The notes: a model not told the origin generated them from the letters alone. Positions 44,609-54,101 are shown, counted from the first letter of the stretch. The stretch: DNA of 64,000 nt from Streptomyces misionensis (GCF_900104815.1 NZ_FNTD01000004.1:1993501-2057500), one strand, 5' to 3'. A program made the numbers and translations.

Positions 44609-45980
44609 CTCGAAGGCGCGCACGGCCCTCGCCGCACTCCGCGAGGACCTGCTCGGCGACGTCCTCGCGCCCGAAGACCCCGGCTACGACGAAGCCCGGG
44701 CCGTCTTCAACGCGGTGACCGACCGGCGGCCGGCCGTGATCGCGCGGTGCGCGCACCCGGCCGACGTGGTCCGCGCGGTGCGCTTCGCACGCGATCTGGA
44801 CCTGCCGGTGGCGGTCCGCGGCGGCGGTCACGACCTCGGCGGCTCCGCGCTCGGTGACAACGCGCTCGTGGTGGACCTGTCGCGGATGCGAAAGGTCACG
44901 GTCGATCCGGCCGCGCAGGCGGTCCGGGTCGGGGGCGGGGCCACGACGGGCGATCTGGACCGGGCGGCCCGGCCGTACGGCCTCGCGACGACGGGGTCCC
45001 GGGCCTCCGGCGCCGGGGTCGGCGGATTCGTGCTCGGCGGCGGCTCCGGGTGGCTGGAGCGCGCCTTCGGGACGGCCGTGGACGGCCTCGTCGCCGTCGA
45101 GCTGGTGAGCGCGGACGCGGAGCGGCTGCGCGCGAGCCCCGACGACGACCCGGAGCTGTTCTGGGCGCTGCACGGCGGGGGCGGCAACTTCGGCGTCGCC
45201 ACCGCGCTCACCCTGGAACTGCACGAACTTCCGCGTTTCAGCCTGGCGTTGACGCTGTGTCCGGCGGAGTCGGGGCCCCGGGTGGTGCGCGCCTTCCGGG
45301 AGGTCCTGGGCACCGCCCCGGACGCGGTGGGCGGAGCAGTGCTGTATCTCACCGGCCCGCCACCGGAGTTGGTGCCGCCCGGCCTGGCGGGCAGGCGGCT
45401 GTGCGCGGCGCTGCTGACCTGCGCGGGCGGCACGGAGGAACTGCGCGCCCTGGCGGCGCCGTTGCGGGCGCTGCCGCACGAGGCACACCTGCTGGGCGAG
45501 GTGCCGTACGCCGACGCGCAGCGCCTGCTCGACATCCCGCCGGGGCTGCGCGGCCACGGCTCGGCGGAGTGCCTCGGCGCGCTGCCGGACGCGGCGGTCG
45601 ACGTCTTCTGCGCCCTCGGTGCGGACATGCCGGCCCTGCCCGGTACCCGGCTGGCGCTGTTCCCGCTGGGCGGGGCGGTCGCGGCCGGCGCACACGCGTA
45701 CCCGGTGGCGTACCGGGACGCGCCCTGGCTGGTGCACCCGCTAGCCGTCTGGGCGGACCCGGCCGACGACGAGCGGTGCACGAGCTGGGTGCGGCGGGTG
45801 CGCACCGCCGCAGCGCCGTGGAGCACCGGGGCCGTCTGTCCGAACCTGATCGGCGACGAGGGCCCCGAGCGGGTCCGGGCGGGCCTCGGCGCGGGGAACA
45901 CGCTGCGGCTGGAGAAGGTGAAACGGCGCTACGACCCGGACAACGTCTTCCGCTTCAACCACAACATCAGGCCCGTCTAG
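44598..45980 (+). CDS. FAD-linked oxidase, berberine-bridge-enzyme-like
   Basis: 460-aa flavoprotein of the PCMH/BBE oxidase family. FAD domain: AVRGGGHDLGGSALGDNALVVDLSRM, where the His is the usual covalent 8-alpha-FAD ligand. The second covalent anchor (Cys in a GxC motif) is missing, as SRASGAGVGGFVLGGG stands there; so single attachment is expected. C-terminal BBE segment: RYDPDNVFRFNHNI. It oxidises small sugars or secondary metabolites in relatives; substrate here unknown. GTG 44598 has only GGAAA near it and lies in a hairpin. Cytoplasmic. Confidence 0.85.
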   Translation: MAPRSKARTALAALREDLLGDVLAPEDPGYDEARAVFNAVTDRRPAVIARCAHPADVVRAVRFARDLDLPVAVRGGGHDLGGSALGDNALVVDLSRMRKVTVDPAAQAVRVGGGATTGDLDRAARPYGLATTGSRASGAGVGGFVLGGGSGWLERAFGTAVDGLVAVELVSADAERLRASPDDDPELFWALHGGGGNFGVATALTLELHELPRFSLALTLCPAESGPRVVRAFREVLGTAPDAVGGAVLYLTGPPPELVPPGLAGRRLCAALLTCAGGTEELRALAAPLRALPHEAHLLGEVPYADAQRLLDIPPGLRGHGSAECLGALPDAAVDVFCALGADMPALPGTRLALFPLGGAVAAGAHAYPVAYRDAPWLVHPLAVWADPADDERCTSWVRRVRTAAAPWSTGAVCPNLIGDEGPERVRAGLGAGNTLRLEKVKRRYDPDNVFRFNHNIRPV

Positions 45981-46063
45981 CGGCGGCGTTCCGGCCAACC
46001 CGCCCGGCCACAGCACCGGCCGGAAGATTCTCTTCGGGCGTTTTCGCAGGTAGCGTCCGCAGC

Positions 46064-47713
46064 ATGGACAGCGGTACGGACAGCAGGCCCGAGGCGCAGG
46101 GCGCGGGGATCACCGTTCAACGGGCCCTGGAGCTGCCCGGGCTGCGCAGCGGGCTGCCGGAGATCCTGGCGGGCGCGGACCGGCTCGGCCGCACCGTGCG
46201 CTGGGTGCACGCGGGCGAGGTGCCCAACATCGCCTCGCTGCTCAAGGGCGGCGAGCTGCTGCTCACCACCGGGTACGGGCTCGGCACCCGCCCGGCCGAG
46301 CAGCGGGCGTTCGTGCGCACGCTGGCCGAGCGCGGGATCGCCGCCCTGGTGGTGGAGCTGGGCCCGCGCTTCAGCCGGTTGCCGGCGGCGCTGGTGGACA
46401 CCGCGCGCGCGGCCGGGCTGCCGCTGGTGCAGCTGCACCGCGAGGTGCCGTTCGTGACGGTCACCGAGGAGATCCACACCGAGATCGTCAACGGTCACTA
46501 CGCGCTGCTCCAGCGGGCCGAGGAGGTGCACCGGCGCTGTACCGAGGCGCTGCTGGGCGGCGGCGGGGTGCCGCAGGTGCTGGGCATCCTGGCGGACTTC
46601 GGCGGCAACCCGGTGTTCCTGGAGACCCCCGACGGGCGGCTGCTGTACGCGGCCGGGGAGGGGCCCGAGGGCGCGGACCCGTTGCAGGTGTGGGAGGGGC
46701 TGCGCGGCCCGCACAAGAACGCCCCGCCGCCCGCCGGTTCGGTGCTGGTGGACGTGCCCGGCGGCGGCCCCGGCACCACGGGTGCGGTGCGGGCCCGGCT
46801 GGTGCTGCTGCCGGTGCGTTCCCCGCTGGCGCCGGTGCACCGGATGGCCGCGGAGCGGGCCGCGGGCATCCTGGCCGTGGTGCTGATGCAGGCCCGGCAG
46901 GAGGAGGAGCTGGCGGCGCGCGGGCGCGGCGACTTCCTCACCGACCTGGCCGAGGGCCGGATCTCGGCGGAGGACGCCCCCGCCCAGGCCCGGGTGCTCG
47001 GCTTCAAACCGGGTGGCAGCCCGCTGCTGCCGGTGGTGATGCGGGTCGGCGACCCCCTGTCCCCCGCCGGGGGCGGCTGGGCGGTCCTCGCGCGGGCCGT
47101 CTCCGAGGAGCTGGCCGCGGTGGGCGTGCCGGTGCTGCTGGGGGTGCGGCCGGTGGAGGGCCGGGTGCTGGTGCTGCTCGGGCTGCGCGCGGAGCCGGAG
47201 CGTTCGGCGGTCGCGGACCGGGTGGCGGCGGCGCTGCGGGCGGGCGTGGAGCGCGCCGGGATGCGGCGGGCCGGCAGTCCGCCGCCGGTGGTGGTGGTCG
47301 GGGTGGCGGGCGGCTGGGCGGCGGCGTCGGCGGGGCTGCGGCACGCGGCGGAGACGGCGGCGGCGGCGCAGGGCCTCGTCGACCGCCCCTGGTACGACGC
47401 CCGCCGCCTCGACATCGATCTGCTGCTGTGGCGGCTGCGCGACCATCCGGACCTCGCGGCCTTCGTGGACCGGGCGATCGGTCCGCTGCGCGACCACGAC
47501 CGCCGCTCCAAGCCGCCGCTGCTGCCCACCCTGGAGACCTATCTCGCGCACGCGGGCCGCAAGGCGGAGACGGCCCGCGAACTCCATCTGAACCGGCAGA
47601 CCCTCTACAACCGGCTCGCCCGCATCGGGGAGTTGCTGGGCACCGACCTCGACGACCCGCAGACGGTGCTGGCCCTGAGCCTCGCCCTGCGTGCCCGCCG
47701 CCACGTGCCCTGA
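46064..47713 (+). CDS. PucR-family transcriptional regulator
   Basis: 549-aa regulator. N-terminal PucR ligand-sensing domain (VQRALELPGLRSGLPEILAG...VRWVHAGEVPNIASLLKGGELLLTTG), a central GGDEF-like domain, and a C-terminal HTH_30 (LETYLAHAGRKAETARELHLNRQTLYNRLARIGELLG). PucR proteins activate purine, GABA or other catabolic operons. Its natural target may be the adjacent flavoprotein gene 83 bp upstream, but no operator can be shown. The ATG at 46064 lacks a clear ribosome site. Confidence 0.92.
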   Translation: MDSGTDSRPEAQGAGITVQRALELPGLRSGLPEILAGADRLGRTVRWVHAGEVPNIASLLKGGELLLTTGYGLGTRPAEQRAFVRTLAERGIAALVVELGPRFSRLPAALVDTARAAGLPLVQLHREVPFVTVTEEIHTEIVNGHYALLQRAEEVHRRCTEALLGGGGVPQVLGILADFGGNPVFLETPDGRLLYAAGEGPEGADPLQVWEGLRGPHKNAPPPAGSVLVDVPGGGPGTTGAVRARLVLLPVRSPLAPVHRMAAERAAGILAVVLMQARQEEELAARGRGDFLTDLAEGRISAEDAPAQARVLGFKPGGSPLLPVVMRVGDPLSPAGGGWAVLARAVSEELAAVGVPVLLGVRPVEGRVLVLLGLRAEPERSAVADRVAAALRAGVERAGMRRAGSPPPVVVVGVAGGWAAASAGLRHAAETAAAAQGLVDRPWYDARRLDIDLLLWRLRDHPDLAAFVDRAIGPLRDHDRRSKPPLLPTLETYLAHAGRKAETARELHLNRQTLYNRLARIGELLGTDLDDPQTVLALSLALRARRHVP

Positions 47714-47717
47714 CCGC

Positions 47718-48854
47718 TCACAGGATCAGCGGCTGGGTCAACTCGTCGTACACGCTGAGCACATGGGCCACCGTCTCCTCGTCGGTCGGCCAGCCCGCGG
47801 CCTGTCGTCCGCCCCGCTCCCGCAGCAGTTCCCGGCGCGCCGGGTCGGCGAGCAGGCGTCGGACGGCGGTGGCGAGCGCCGACGGGTCGCCGTACGGCAC
47901 AAGTTCGGCCGCGTCGCCCACCAGGTCGGGGACGCCGCCGACGCGGGTGGCGACCAACGGGACGCCCGCGTACAGCGCCTCCTGGGCGAGCACCGGGCGG
48001 GACTCCCACCGGCCGGTCAGCAGCGCCAGATCGGCGGCGCCGAGCAGGGCGGGCAGGTCGTCGCGGTCGCCCAGGAGCCGCACCGGCAGTTCCTCGGCCT
48101 CGATCCGCTGCTGGAGCACCGGCCGCAGCGGGCCCTCCCCCACGACGGCGACCAGGGGCACCGGGTCCAGGTCCCGCCAGGCGCGCGCCGCCTCCAGCAG
48201 GGTCTCGTGACCGCGGTGCTTGTCGAGGGCGCCGACGGCGAGGAGCAACGGGCGCCCGGTGGCGCCCAGTTCGGCGCGCGCCTTGGGCCGCCGCGGGTCT
48301 TGCTCGTCGGGTACGGCCGCGGGGCGGGGGCGGCCCGGCAGGGTGACGGCGGCGAGCCGGGCGTCCCGGGCGCCGGTGCGGCGGGCGCGGTCGACCAGAT
48401 CGGGGCTGGCACCGAGGACCACGGTCGCGGAGCGGGCCACGCGGCGCTCCAGCATGCGCAACAGCTGGGCCCGCGCGCCCTCGGCGTACGACCGGTTGTG
48501 CCAGGTGACGACCAGCGGGGTGGTGCGGCCGCCGAGGGCGAGCGCGGTCCGGAAGGAGGCGTGCAGGCCGTGCGCGTGCACCAGGTCGGCGTCGGCGCAG
48601 GCCGCCCGGAGCGCGGTCACCGAGGAGGGGTCGCTGCTGCGCGGCACGTGGATGTGTCCGGCGCCGGCTCCGGTGAAGTCGTAGGTACGGTCGGCCTCGG
48701 TGGGGGCGCACACCGTGACCCGCACGCCCCGGGCGACCAGCCCGGCGGCCAGGGAGCGCACGTGCGCGCCACTGCCGGCGTTGCCCCCGCCCAGCACCTG
48801 CACGGTGCGCAGCGGCGGCCGGCCGTGCGGTGCGTTGCTGCTCAGGGGGCTCAC
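47718..48854 (-). CDS. Glycosyltransferase family 4 protein
   Basis: 378-aa GT-B enzyme. N-terminal acceptor domain: VQVLGGGNAGSGAHVRSLAAGL, VHAHGLHASFRTAL. C-terminal nucleotide-sugar domain: LLLAVGALDKHRGHETLLEAA, VVGEGPLRPVL and the GT4 E-x7-E region RPVLAQEALYAGVPLVATRVGGVPDLV. GTG 48854 follows AGGAG by 10 nt. The MraY-like gene at 49124 lies upstream on the same strand, suggesting a short membrane-glycan pathway. Confidence 0.85.
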   Translation of the reverse strand: MSPLSSNAPHGRPPLRTVQVLGGGNAGSGAHVRSLAAGLVARGVRVTVCAPTEADRTYDFTGAGAGHIHVPRSSDPSSVTALRAACADADLVHAHGLHASFRTALALGGRTTPLVVTWHNRSYAEGARAQLLRMLERRVARSATVVLGASPDLVDRARRTGARDARLAAVTLPGRPRPAAVPDEQDPRRPKARAELGATGRPLLLAVGALDKHRGHETLLEAARAWRDLDPVPLVAVVGEGPLRPVLQQRIEAEELPVRLLGDRDDLPALLGAADLALLTGRWESRPVLAQEALYAGVPLVATRVGGVPDLVGDAAELVPYGDPSALATAVRRLLADPARRELLRERGGRQAAGWPTDEETVAHVLSVYDELTQPLIL

Positions 48855-49123
48855 AGGGCCGGGCTCCTGGTTCGGCGTGGGGCGGTCACGAGGCAACGTA
48901 CAGAAAGTAGCGGGCGCACGGGGGCGGAGGAACGCACCTCGCGCGCCTCCCGCGCGGGCGGTGTCCCCGCCCAGCATGCCAGCAGGCGGTGCCCGCTGGG
49001 GAATTGCGGATGGGCGCACAGGGCGGCGGGCCGGGGCAATGCGCCGGAGCACATCACCCACACGGGTGAGGAGGGCCCGGTATCCGCCGACGCCGCTCCT
49101 CCGCGTCCCCCGAGGTCAGGCGC

Positions 49124-49870
49124 TCACAGTGCCTTCGCCCAGGCGGTGACCCGGTCCCCGTAGACGGCGGCGGTGACGACGGCGACGGCGTGCGCGAGCA
49201 GTCCCACGCGCCCGTTGCCCGCCACCACGGCCGCCCCCAGCGTGGCGCCGAGCGCGTGCGCCCCCGTGTCCCCGAGCATCGTCCGCTCGCCGACGTCCTC
49301 GCGCAGCACGGCCGCCGCACCGCCCGTGGCGACGGCGGCCAGCTCCCCGCCGGGCCCGCCGCGCAGCAGTCCGGGCGCCCCGAGCGCGAGCACCGCGCCG
49401 AGCGCCCGGCCCGGCCGTACGTCGACCAAGTTCACGAAGTGGGCGGCGCCCGCGATGACGACCCCGGCGAGCAGCCTGTCCAGCGGGCGCTCCTTGAGCA
49501 GCGCGCCCGTGACCAGTCCGGCCGCCGATATCCCGAACAGCTTCACGGCGCCGCTGGTGACCTCGCCCTCGCGCAGCGCGCCGAGGTGGGCCCGGAAGCC
49601 GCGCCGGTGGTCGCCGGCCGCGTCGTCGTACGCCCCGCAGCAGCCCGCCGCCAGGACGGCGAGCCCGGCCCCGGGGTGCACCCGGGCGGCGGCGACCGCC
49701 GTGCCCAGCGCCGTGGCGGGCCCGGCGTACAGCTCGACGTCCCGTCCGGCGTGGTTCGTCCGCTGCCAACGCCCGGGAGCGCCGGGCCGGTTGGCGCGCA
49801 GCAGGGCGTAGCCGGCCCGGGTGAGGGCGGCGGACAGCAGGAAGGAGCGGGTCTTTCGGGTGCCGGTCAT
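49124..49870 (-). CDS. MraY/WecA-like polyprenyl-phosphate sugar-1-phosphate transferase homologue
   Basis: 248-aa polytopic protein, shorter than MraY or WecA (about 320-360 aa). Kept motifs: YDDAAGD (the Mg-binding DDxxD region), HFVNLVDVRPGRAL (NxxD) and MLGDTGAHALGATLGA (third loop). Eight or so hydrophobic segments. It may transfer a sugar-phosphate to a polyprenyl carrier for the neighbouring GT4, or be a diverged relative. GC-rich and Ala-rich throughout; 269 bp without a gene separate it from the GT4 start. Confidence 0.7.
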   Translation of the reverse strand: MTGTRKTRSFLLSAALTRAGYALLRANRPGAPGRWQRTNHAGRDVELYAGPATALGTAVAAARVHPGAGLAVLAAGCCGAYDDAAGDHRRGFRAHLGALREGEVTSGAVKLFGISAAGLVTGALLKERPLDRLLAGVVIAGAAHFVNLVDVRPGRALGAVLALGAPGLLRGGPGGELAAVATGGAAAVLREDVGERTMLGDTGAHALGATLGAAVVAGNGRVGLLAHAVAVVTAAVYGDRVTAWAKAL

Positions 49871-49889
49871 CCCGTCACCCTAAGTCCCG

Positions 49890-51620
49890 CTACCGGTCCG
49901 CCCGCGCGGTCGCCAGCAGTTCCTCCGCGTGGGCGCGGGCCGTCTCCGAGTCCTCCTGGCCGGCCAGCATGCGGGAGAGTTCCCGGATGCGCTCCTCGCC
50001 CTCCAGGACCTTGACGCCGGAGCGGGTGACGGAGCCGTCGTTGGTCTTCTCCACCAGCAGCTGCCGGTCGGCGAAGGCGGCGACCTGGGGCAGGTGGGTG
50101 ACCACCACGACCTGGGCGCTCTTGGCGAGCTTGGCCAGCCGGCGGCCGATCTCGACCGCGGCCTTGCCGCCGACGCCCGCGTCGACCTCGTCGAACAGGT
50201 AGGTCGGCACCGGGTCCGTGCCCGCGAAGACGACCTCCACCGCGAGCATCACCCGGGACAGCTCACCGCCGGACGCGCCCTTGGCGATCGGCCGCGGCGG
50301 GGCGCCCGGGTGCGGGGCGAGCAGCAGCTCGACCTCGTCCACGCCCGCGGGGCCGTAGGCGACCGGTCGCCCGCCGACCTCGACGCCCTCCGGGTCCTCG
50401 GTCTGCCGGATGTCGAAGGAGACGCGCGCGTGCGGCATGGCCAGCGAGGCCAGCTCGGCGGTCACCGCGGCGGCGAACCGCTCGGCGGCCTCGGTGCGGG
50501 CGTCGGTCAGCGCCTGGGCGAGCCCGCCCAGTTCGGCGCGGAGCGCGTCCCGCTCGGCGGTCAGCTCCGCGATCCGCTCGTCGTCGCCGTCCAGCTCGGT
50601 CAGCCGGGCGGCGCTCTGCTCGGCCCAGGCGAGGACCGCGTTCACGTCCTCGCCGTACTTGCGGGTCAGCGCGTTCAGGGCGGCCCGGCGCTCCTCGACC
50701 GCGGACAGCCGCAGCGGGTCGGCGTCCAGGTCGTCCGCGTACCCGGCCAGCTCGCCGGCCACATCGCCGAGCAGGATTCCGATCTCCCCGATCCGCTCGG
50801 CGAGCGAGGCCAGCGCCGGGTCGTGGGAGCGCACGGCCTCCAGGGCCCGGTGGGCGCCCGCGACGAGGGCCTGGGCGTCGATGCCCTCGGGGTCCTCGGG
50901 GTTGCCCGCGAGCGCGGCGTGCGCGGCGGTCGCGGCGGACGACAGGGCCTCCGCGTGCCCCAGCCGGTCCGCCTCCTCGGCCAGCTCCGCGTCCTCCCCG
51001 GCGCGCGGCTCCACGGCGGCGATCTCGTCGAGGCCGTAGCGGAGCATGTCGGCTTCCTGCGCCCGCTCCCGTGCCCGGGTGGTGATCTCCTCCAGCTCGG
51101 CGGAGACGGCGCGCAGCCGCCGGTAGGCCCCGGTGTACTTGGCGAGCGGCACGGCGACCGCGTCGCCCGCGTACCGGTCCAGCGCCTGGCGCTGCCGGGA
51201 CAGCTTCAGCAGCCCCTGCTGGTCGGTCTGGCCGTGCACGGCCACCAGGTCGTCGGCCAGCTCGGCGAGCAGTCCCACGGGCACGCTGCGCCCGCCCAGG
51301 TGCGCCCGGGAGCGGCCCTCGGCGGAGATGGTGCGGCTGATCAGCAGGGCGCCGTCGTCCAGCTCGGCGCCGGCCTCCTCGGCCCGTACGACGGCGGCGG
51401 CGTCGGCGGGCACGGCGATCCGCCCCTCCACGACCGCCTTCCCGGCGCCGATCCGCACGAGCGCCGGGTCGGCCCGGCCACCGAGCAGCAGTCCCAGGCT
51501 GGTGACGACCATGGTCTTGCCCGCGCCCGTCTCACCGGTGACCGCGGTGAACCCCGGCGACAGTTCGACGACGGCATCGTCGATGACCCCGAGCGACCGT
51601 ATCCGCATCTCCTCCAACAC
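49890..51620 (-). CDS. recN: DNA repair protein RecN
   Basis: 576-aa SMC-like ATPase of double-strand-break repair. Walker A in GETGAGKTMV near residue 30, coiled-coil arms rich in Ala/Glu/Arg (middle 300 residues), ABC signature KGASGGELSRVMLAVE and Walker B TYLFDEVDAGVGG followed by VVVTHLPQVAAFAD. The start is uncertain: GTG 51620 (MLEEMRIRSLG) is used; ATG 51632 and ATG 51608 are in frame. No LexA box is seen in front of it. Downstream of tlyA-ppnK on the same strand. Confidence 0.93.
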   Translation of the reverse strand: MLEEMRIRSLGVIDDAVVELSPGFTAVTGETGAGKTMVVTSLGLLLGGRADPALVRIGAGKAVVEGRIAVPADAAAVVRAEEAGAELDDGALLISRTISAEGRSRAHLGGRSVPVGLLAELADDLVAVHGQTDQQGLLKLSRQRQALDRYAGDAVAVPLAKYTGAYRRLRAVSAELEEITTRARERAQEADMLRYGLDEIAAVEPRAGEDAELAEEADRLGHAEALSSAATAAHAALAGNPEDPEGIDAQALVAGAHRALEAVRSHDPALASLAERIGEIGILLGDVAGELAGYADDLDADPLRLSAVEERRAALNALTRKYGEDVNAVLAWAEQSAARLTELDGDDERIAELTAERDALRAELGGLAQALTDARTEAAERFAAAVTAELASLAMPHARVSFDIRQTEDPEGVEVGGRPVAYGPAGVDEVELLLAPHPGAPPRPIAKGASGGELSRVMLAVEVVFAGTDPVPTYLFDEVDAGVGGKAAVEIGRRLAKLAKSAQVVVVTHLPQVAAFADRQLLVEKTNDGSVTRSGVKVLEGEERIRELSRMLAGQEDSETARAHAEELLATARADR

Positions 51621-51671
51621 GGAACAGACCATACGAGGTCTCGGGCGTCGCGCGCACACAGGCCGCTCTTT

Positions 51672-52577
51672 CTAGTGAGGGGCGCCCCGCCAGCCCGTGG
51701 TGGGCAGTGCGAACTTCGCGACCAGCCGGTCGGTGAACGACGAGTGGTGCAACCGGGCCAGCCGCACCGGCACCGCGCCCCGCCGCACCTCGACCCGCGC
51801 CCCCGGCGGCAGCTCGATCGTCCGCCGCCCGTCGCACCACAGCACCCCCGGCGGGATGTGCGGCAGCACCTCGACGGCGAGCACCGAGTCAGGCGAGGTC
51901 ACCAGCGGCTTGGCGAACAGGGCGTGCGCGCTGATCGGCACCATCAGCAGCGCCTCCACCTCGGGCCACACCACCGGCCCGCCCGCGGAGAACGCGTACG
52001 CCGTGGAGCCGGTCGGCGTGGACAGCACCACCCCGTCGCAGCCGAACCCCGTCACCGGCCGCCCGTCGATCTCCAGCACCACTTCGAGCAGCTTCTCGGC
52101 GCCGGCCTTCTGCACGGCCGCCTCGTTCAGCGCCCAGTCGGTGTGCACCACGTCACCGTTGCGGTGCACCACGACGTCGACGGTCATCCGCTCCTCGACC
52201 TCGTACGACCGCTCCACCACCCGGTCGACCACCCGATCGAGGTCATCGCGTTCCGCCTCCGCGAGGAATCCGACGCGCCCGAGGTTGACGCCGAGCATGG
52301 GCACCCCGGAGGCGCGGGCGAACTCCGCGCCCCGCAGCAGCGTGCCGTCGCCGCCGAGCACGATCAGCAGCTCGCAGTCGTCGAGGCACCGCGGGGTCGC
52401 CTCCCCCACCAGCTCCACCTCGTCCGGGAGCGGCAGGTCACGCGCCTCCTCCTCCAGCACGCGCACACCGATGCCGTGCCGCAGCAGGCCCTTGACGACG
52501 AGTTCCGCGCTGCGGATCGCCGCCGGCCGCCCGGTGTGGGCGAGCAGGAAAACAGTACGCGCCAGATTCTGTGTCAA
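51672..52577 (-). CDS. ppnK: NAD kinase
   Basis: 301-aa ATP/polyphosphate-dependent NAD kinase making NADP. LGGDGTLLRGAEFA (GGDG phosphate site), and CDGVVLSTPTGSTAYAFSAGGP are diagnostic. The start is a TTG at 52577 that overlaps the tlyA stop (TTGA) and lies 5-6 nt after GGAGGGG; this gives the usual Streptomyces length. Confidence 0.95.
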   Translation of the reverse strand: MTQNLARTVFLLAHTGRPAAIRSAELVVKGLLRHGIGVRVLEEEARDLPLPDEVELVGEATPRCLDDCELLIVLGGDGTLLRGAEFARASGVPMLGVNLGRVGFLAEAERDDLDRVVDRVVERSYEVEERMTVDVVVHRNGDVVHTDWALNEAAVQKAGAEKLLEVVLEIDGRPVTGFGCDGVVLSTPTGSTAYAFSAGGPVVWPEVEALLMVPISAHALFAKPLVTSPDSVLAVEVLPHIPPGVLWCDGRRTIELPPGARVEVRRGAVPVRLARLHHSSFTDRLVAKFALPTTGWRGAPH

Positions 52578-53389
52578 CGCGGCCCCTCCGCCACTGCGCG
52601 ATCGACGTCGGCCGGGTCCAGGCGGGGGGCGCCGGACCGCAGCCACAGGAAGTACTCGACGTTGCCCGAGGGACCCGGCAGCGGACTCGCGGTGACGCCG
52701 CGCGCCCCGAGCCCCAGCTCCCAGGCCTTCTCGGCCACCCCTCGCACGGCCTCCGCCCGCAGCTGCGGACTCCGTACGACACCCCCGCTGCCGAGCCGTT
52801 CCCTGCCCACCTCGAACTGCGGTTTGACCATCATCACCAGGTCGGCGTCCGGCTTCACACACCGCTTGAGGGCGGGCAGCACCAGCCCGAGCGGGATGAA
52901 GGACAGGTCGCCCACCACCAGATCAACAGGTTCCCCGTCGATCGCGTCGAGCGTCAACTCCCGTACGTTGGTGCGGTCCTTGACGGTGACCCGGGCGTCC
53001 TGCTGGAGGGACCAGGCGAGCTGCCCGTAGCCGACGTCCACGGCGACCACATGGGCGGCGCCCGCGCGCAGCAGGACGTCGGTGAACCCGCCGGTGGATG
53101 CGCCGGCGTCGAGCGCGCGCCGGCCCTCCACCACCAGTCCCCGGGGAACGAACGCCGCCAGCGCGCCGGCGAGCTTGTGGCCGCCCCGGGAGACGTAGTC
53201 GGGATCGCTGTCGTCGGCCTGGACCACGATCGCGGCGGCGGTCTCCACCTGCGTGGCCGGCTTGGTCGCGACGGTCTTGCCGACGGTGACCCGTCCCGCG
53301 GCGATCAGCTGGCTGGCGTGCTCGCGCGAGCGCGCGAGCTTCCGGCGGACCAGCTCCGCGTCCAGACGACGGCGTGCGACTCCTGCCAC
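52574..53389 (-). CDS. tlyA: TlyA-family rRNA 2'-O-methyltransferase
   Basis: 271-aa SAM enzyme that methylates cytidines of 16S and 23S rRNA in mycobacteria (capreomycin sensitivity). N-terminal S4 domain (RRRLDAELVRRKLARSREHASQLI), then FtsJ-type Rossmann fold ALDAGASTGGFTDVLL with K-D-K catalytic residues in RGGHKLAGAL, VVGDLSF and MMVKPQFE. GTG 53389 with no strong ribosome site; 7 bp after the small gene at 53397. It is coupled to ppnK by a four-base overlap. Confidence 0.92.
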   Translation of the reverse strand: MAGVARRRLDAELVRRKLARSREHASQLIAAGRVTVGKTVATKPATQVETAAAIVVQADDSDPDYVSRGGHKLAGALAAFVPRGLVVEGRRALDAGASTGGFTDVLLRAGAAHVVAVDVGYGQLAWSLQQDARVTVKDRTNVRELTLDAIDGEPVDLVVGDLSFIPLGLVLPALKRCVKPDADLVMMVKPQFEVGRERLGSGGVVRSPQLRAEAVRGVAEKAWELGLGARGVTASPLPGPSGNVEYFLWLRSGAPRLDPADVDRAVAEGPR

Positions 53390-53396
53390 GTTCGGT

Positions 53397-53711
53397 TCAG
53401 CTCCTGTGTTGGTACGACGGTGGGGGCGCCGGTGGTCCCGGGCGGGCGTCGAGCGCGGTGAGCGCGTCGCGCAGCCCCTGGTGTACATCCTCGTACACCT
53501 CGGCATGTCCGTCGGTGGGCAGGTGGTCGGCATCGGCCAGCCGCGCCAGCCGGGCGTCGACCTCGGCGTCGCCGGTCGGGGTGCGCGGGAGGTTCAGGGG
53601 GGCCGGGGCCGCGGGCTCGTAGTCGGGTTCGGGCTCGCTCGGGGGCGTGCCCCCGGGGACGGCCGGGGCGGTGTTCTCGCCGGCCTCGGCCTCGGACGCG
53701 GACTCGCTCAT
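53397..53711 (-). CDS. Small acidic protein preceding tlyA
   Basis: 104-aa protein: a disordered Glu/Pro/Ala-rich half (to about 40) and a short helical segment TGDAEVDARLARLADADHLPTDGHAEVYEDVHQGLRDAL. No known domain. Its place corresponds to the small gene Rv1693 in front of tlyA in M. tuberculosis, so it is probably a real, conserved member of this operon. Function unknown. Confidence 0.65.
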   Translation of the reverse strand: MSESASEAEAGENTAPAVPGGTPPSEPEPDYEPAAPAPLNLPRTPTGDAEVDARLARLADADHLPTDGHAEVYEDVHQGLRDALTALDARPGPPAPPPSYQHRS

Positions 53712-53753
53712 GCCCAGACGCTACCGCGAACCGCTGCGGTACCGTCGGTGGCG

Positions 53754-54101
53754 ATGGCCACGATCGATGAGTGCCGCGCCGCACTGGAGAAGCTTTCGGA
53801 CACCATGCGGGGCGCCGAGGGCGACGTGGGCGCCGCGGCCGCCCTGGAGCGCTCGGTGAGCTGCCACATCACCGACCTCGGCATCACCTTCGCCGGGCGG
53901 ATGACCGGGGGCCGCCTGGTGGTGGACGAGACCCTGTCCGGGCCCCCGCGCGAGCGGGCGCAGATCCGGCTGGCGATGGCCGGCGACGACCTGCTGGCGC
54001 TGGTGGACGGCACGCTGCATTTCGCGATCGCCTGGGGGCAGGGCCGGGTGCGGCTGGAGGCGGGCCTGCTGGACCTGTTCCGGCTCAGGAAGCTGCTGTG
54101 A
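53754..54101 (+). CDS. SCP2-type lipid-binding domain protein
   Basis: 115-aa single-domain protein resembling sterol carrier protein 2: SCHITDLGITFAGRMTGG, DETLSGPPRERAQIRLAMAGDDLLALVDG and HFAIAWGQGRVRLEAGLLDLFRLRKLL form the beta-alpha hydrophobic tunnel pattern. Cytoplasmic. Its 3' end overlaps the convergent ABC ATPase gene by 17 bp. The ATG may be leaderless (TACCGT about 14 bp upstream). Confidence 0.8.
   Translation: MATIDECRAALEKLSDTMRGAEGDVGAAAALERSVSCHITDLGITFAGRMTGGRLVVDETLSGPPRERAQIRLAMAGDDLLALVDGTLHFAIAWGQGRVRLEAGLLDLFRLRKLL

Noticed and set aside
51621..51671. LexA box in front of recN
   Set aside because: No sequence near the CGAAC-N4-GTTCG pattern was found in the short gap between ppnK and recN.
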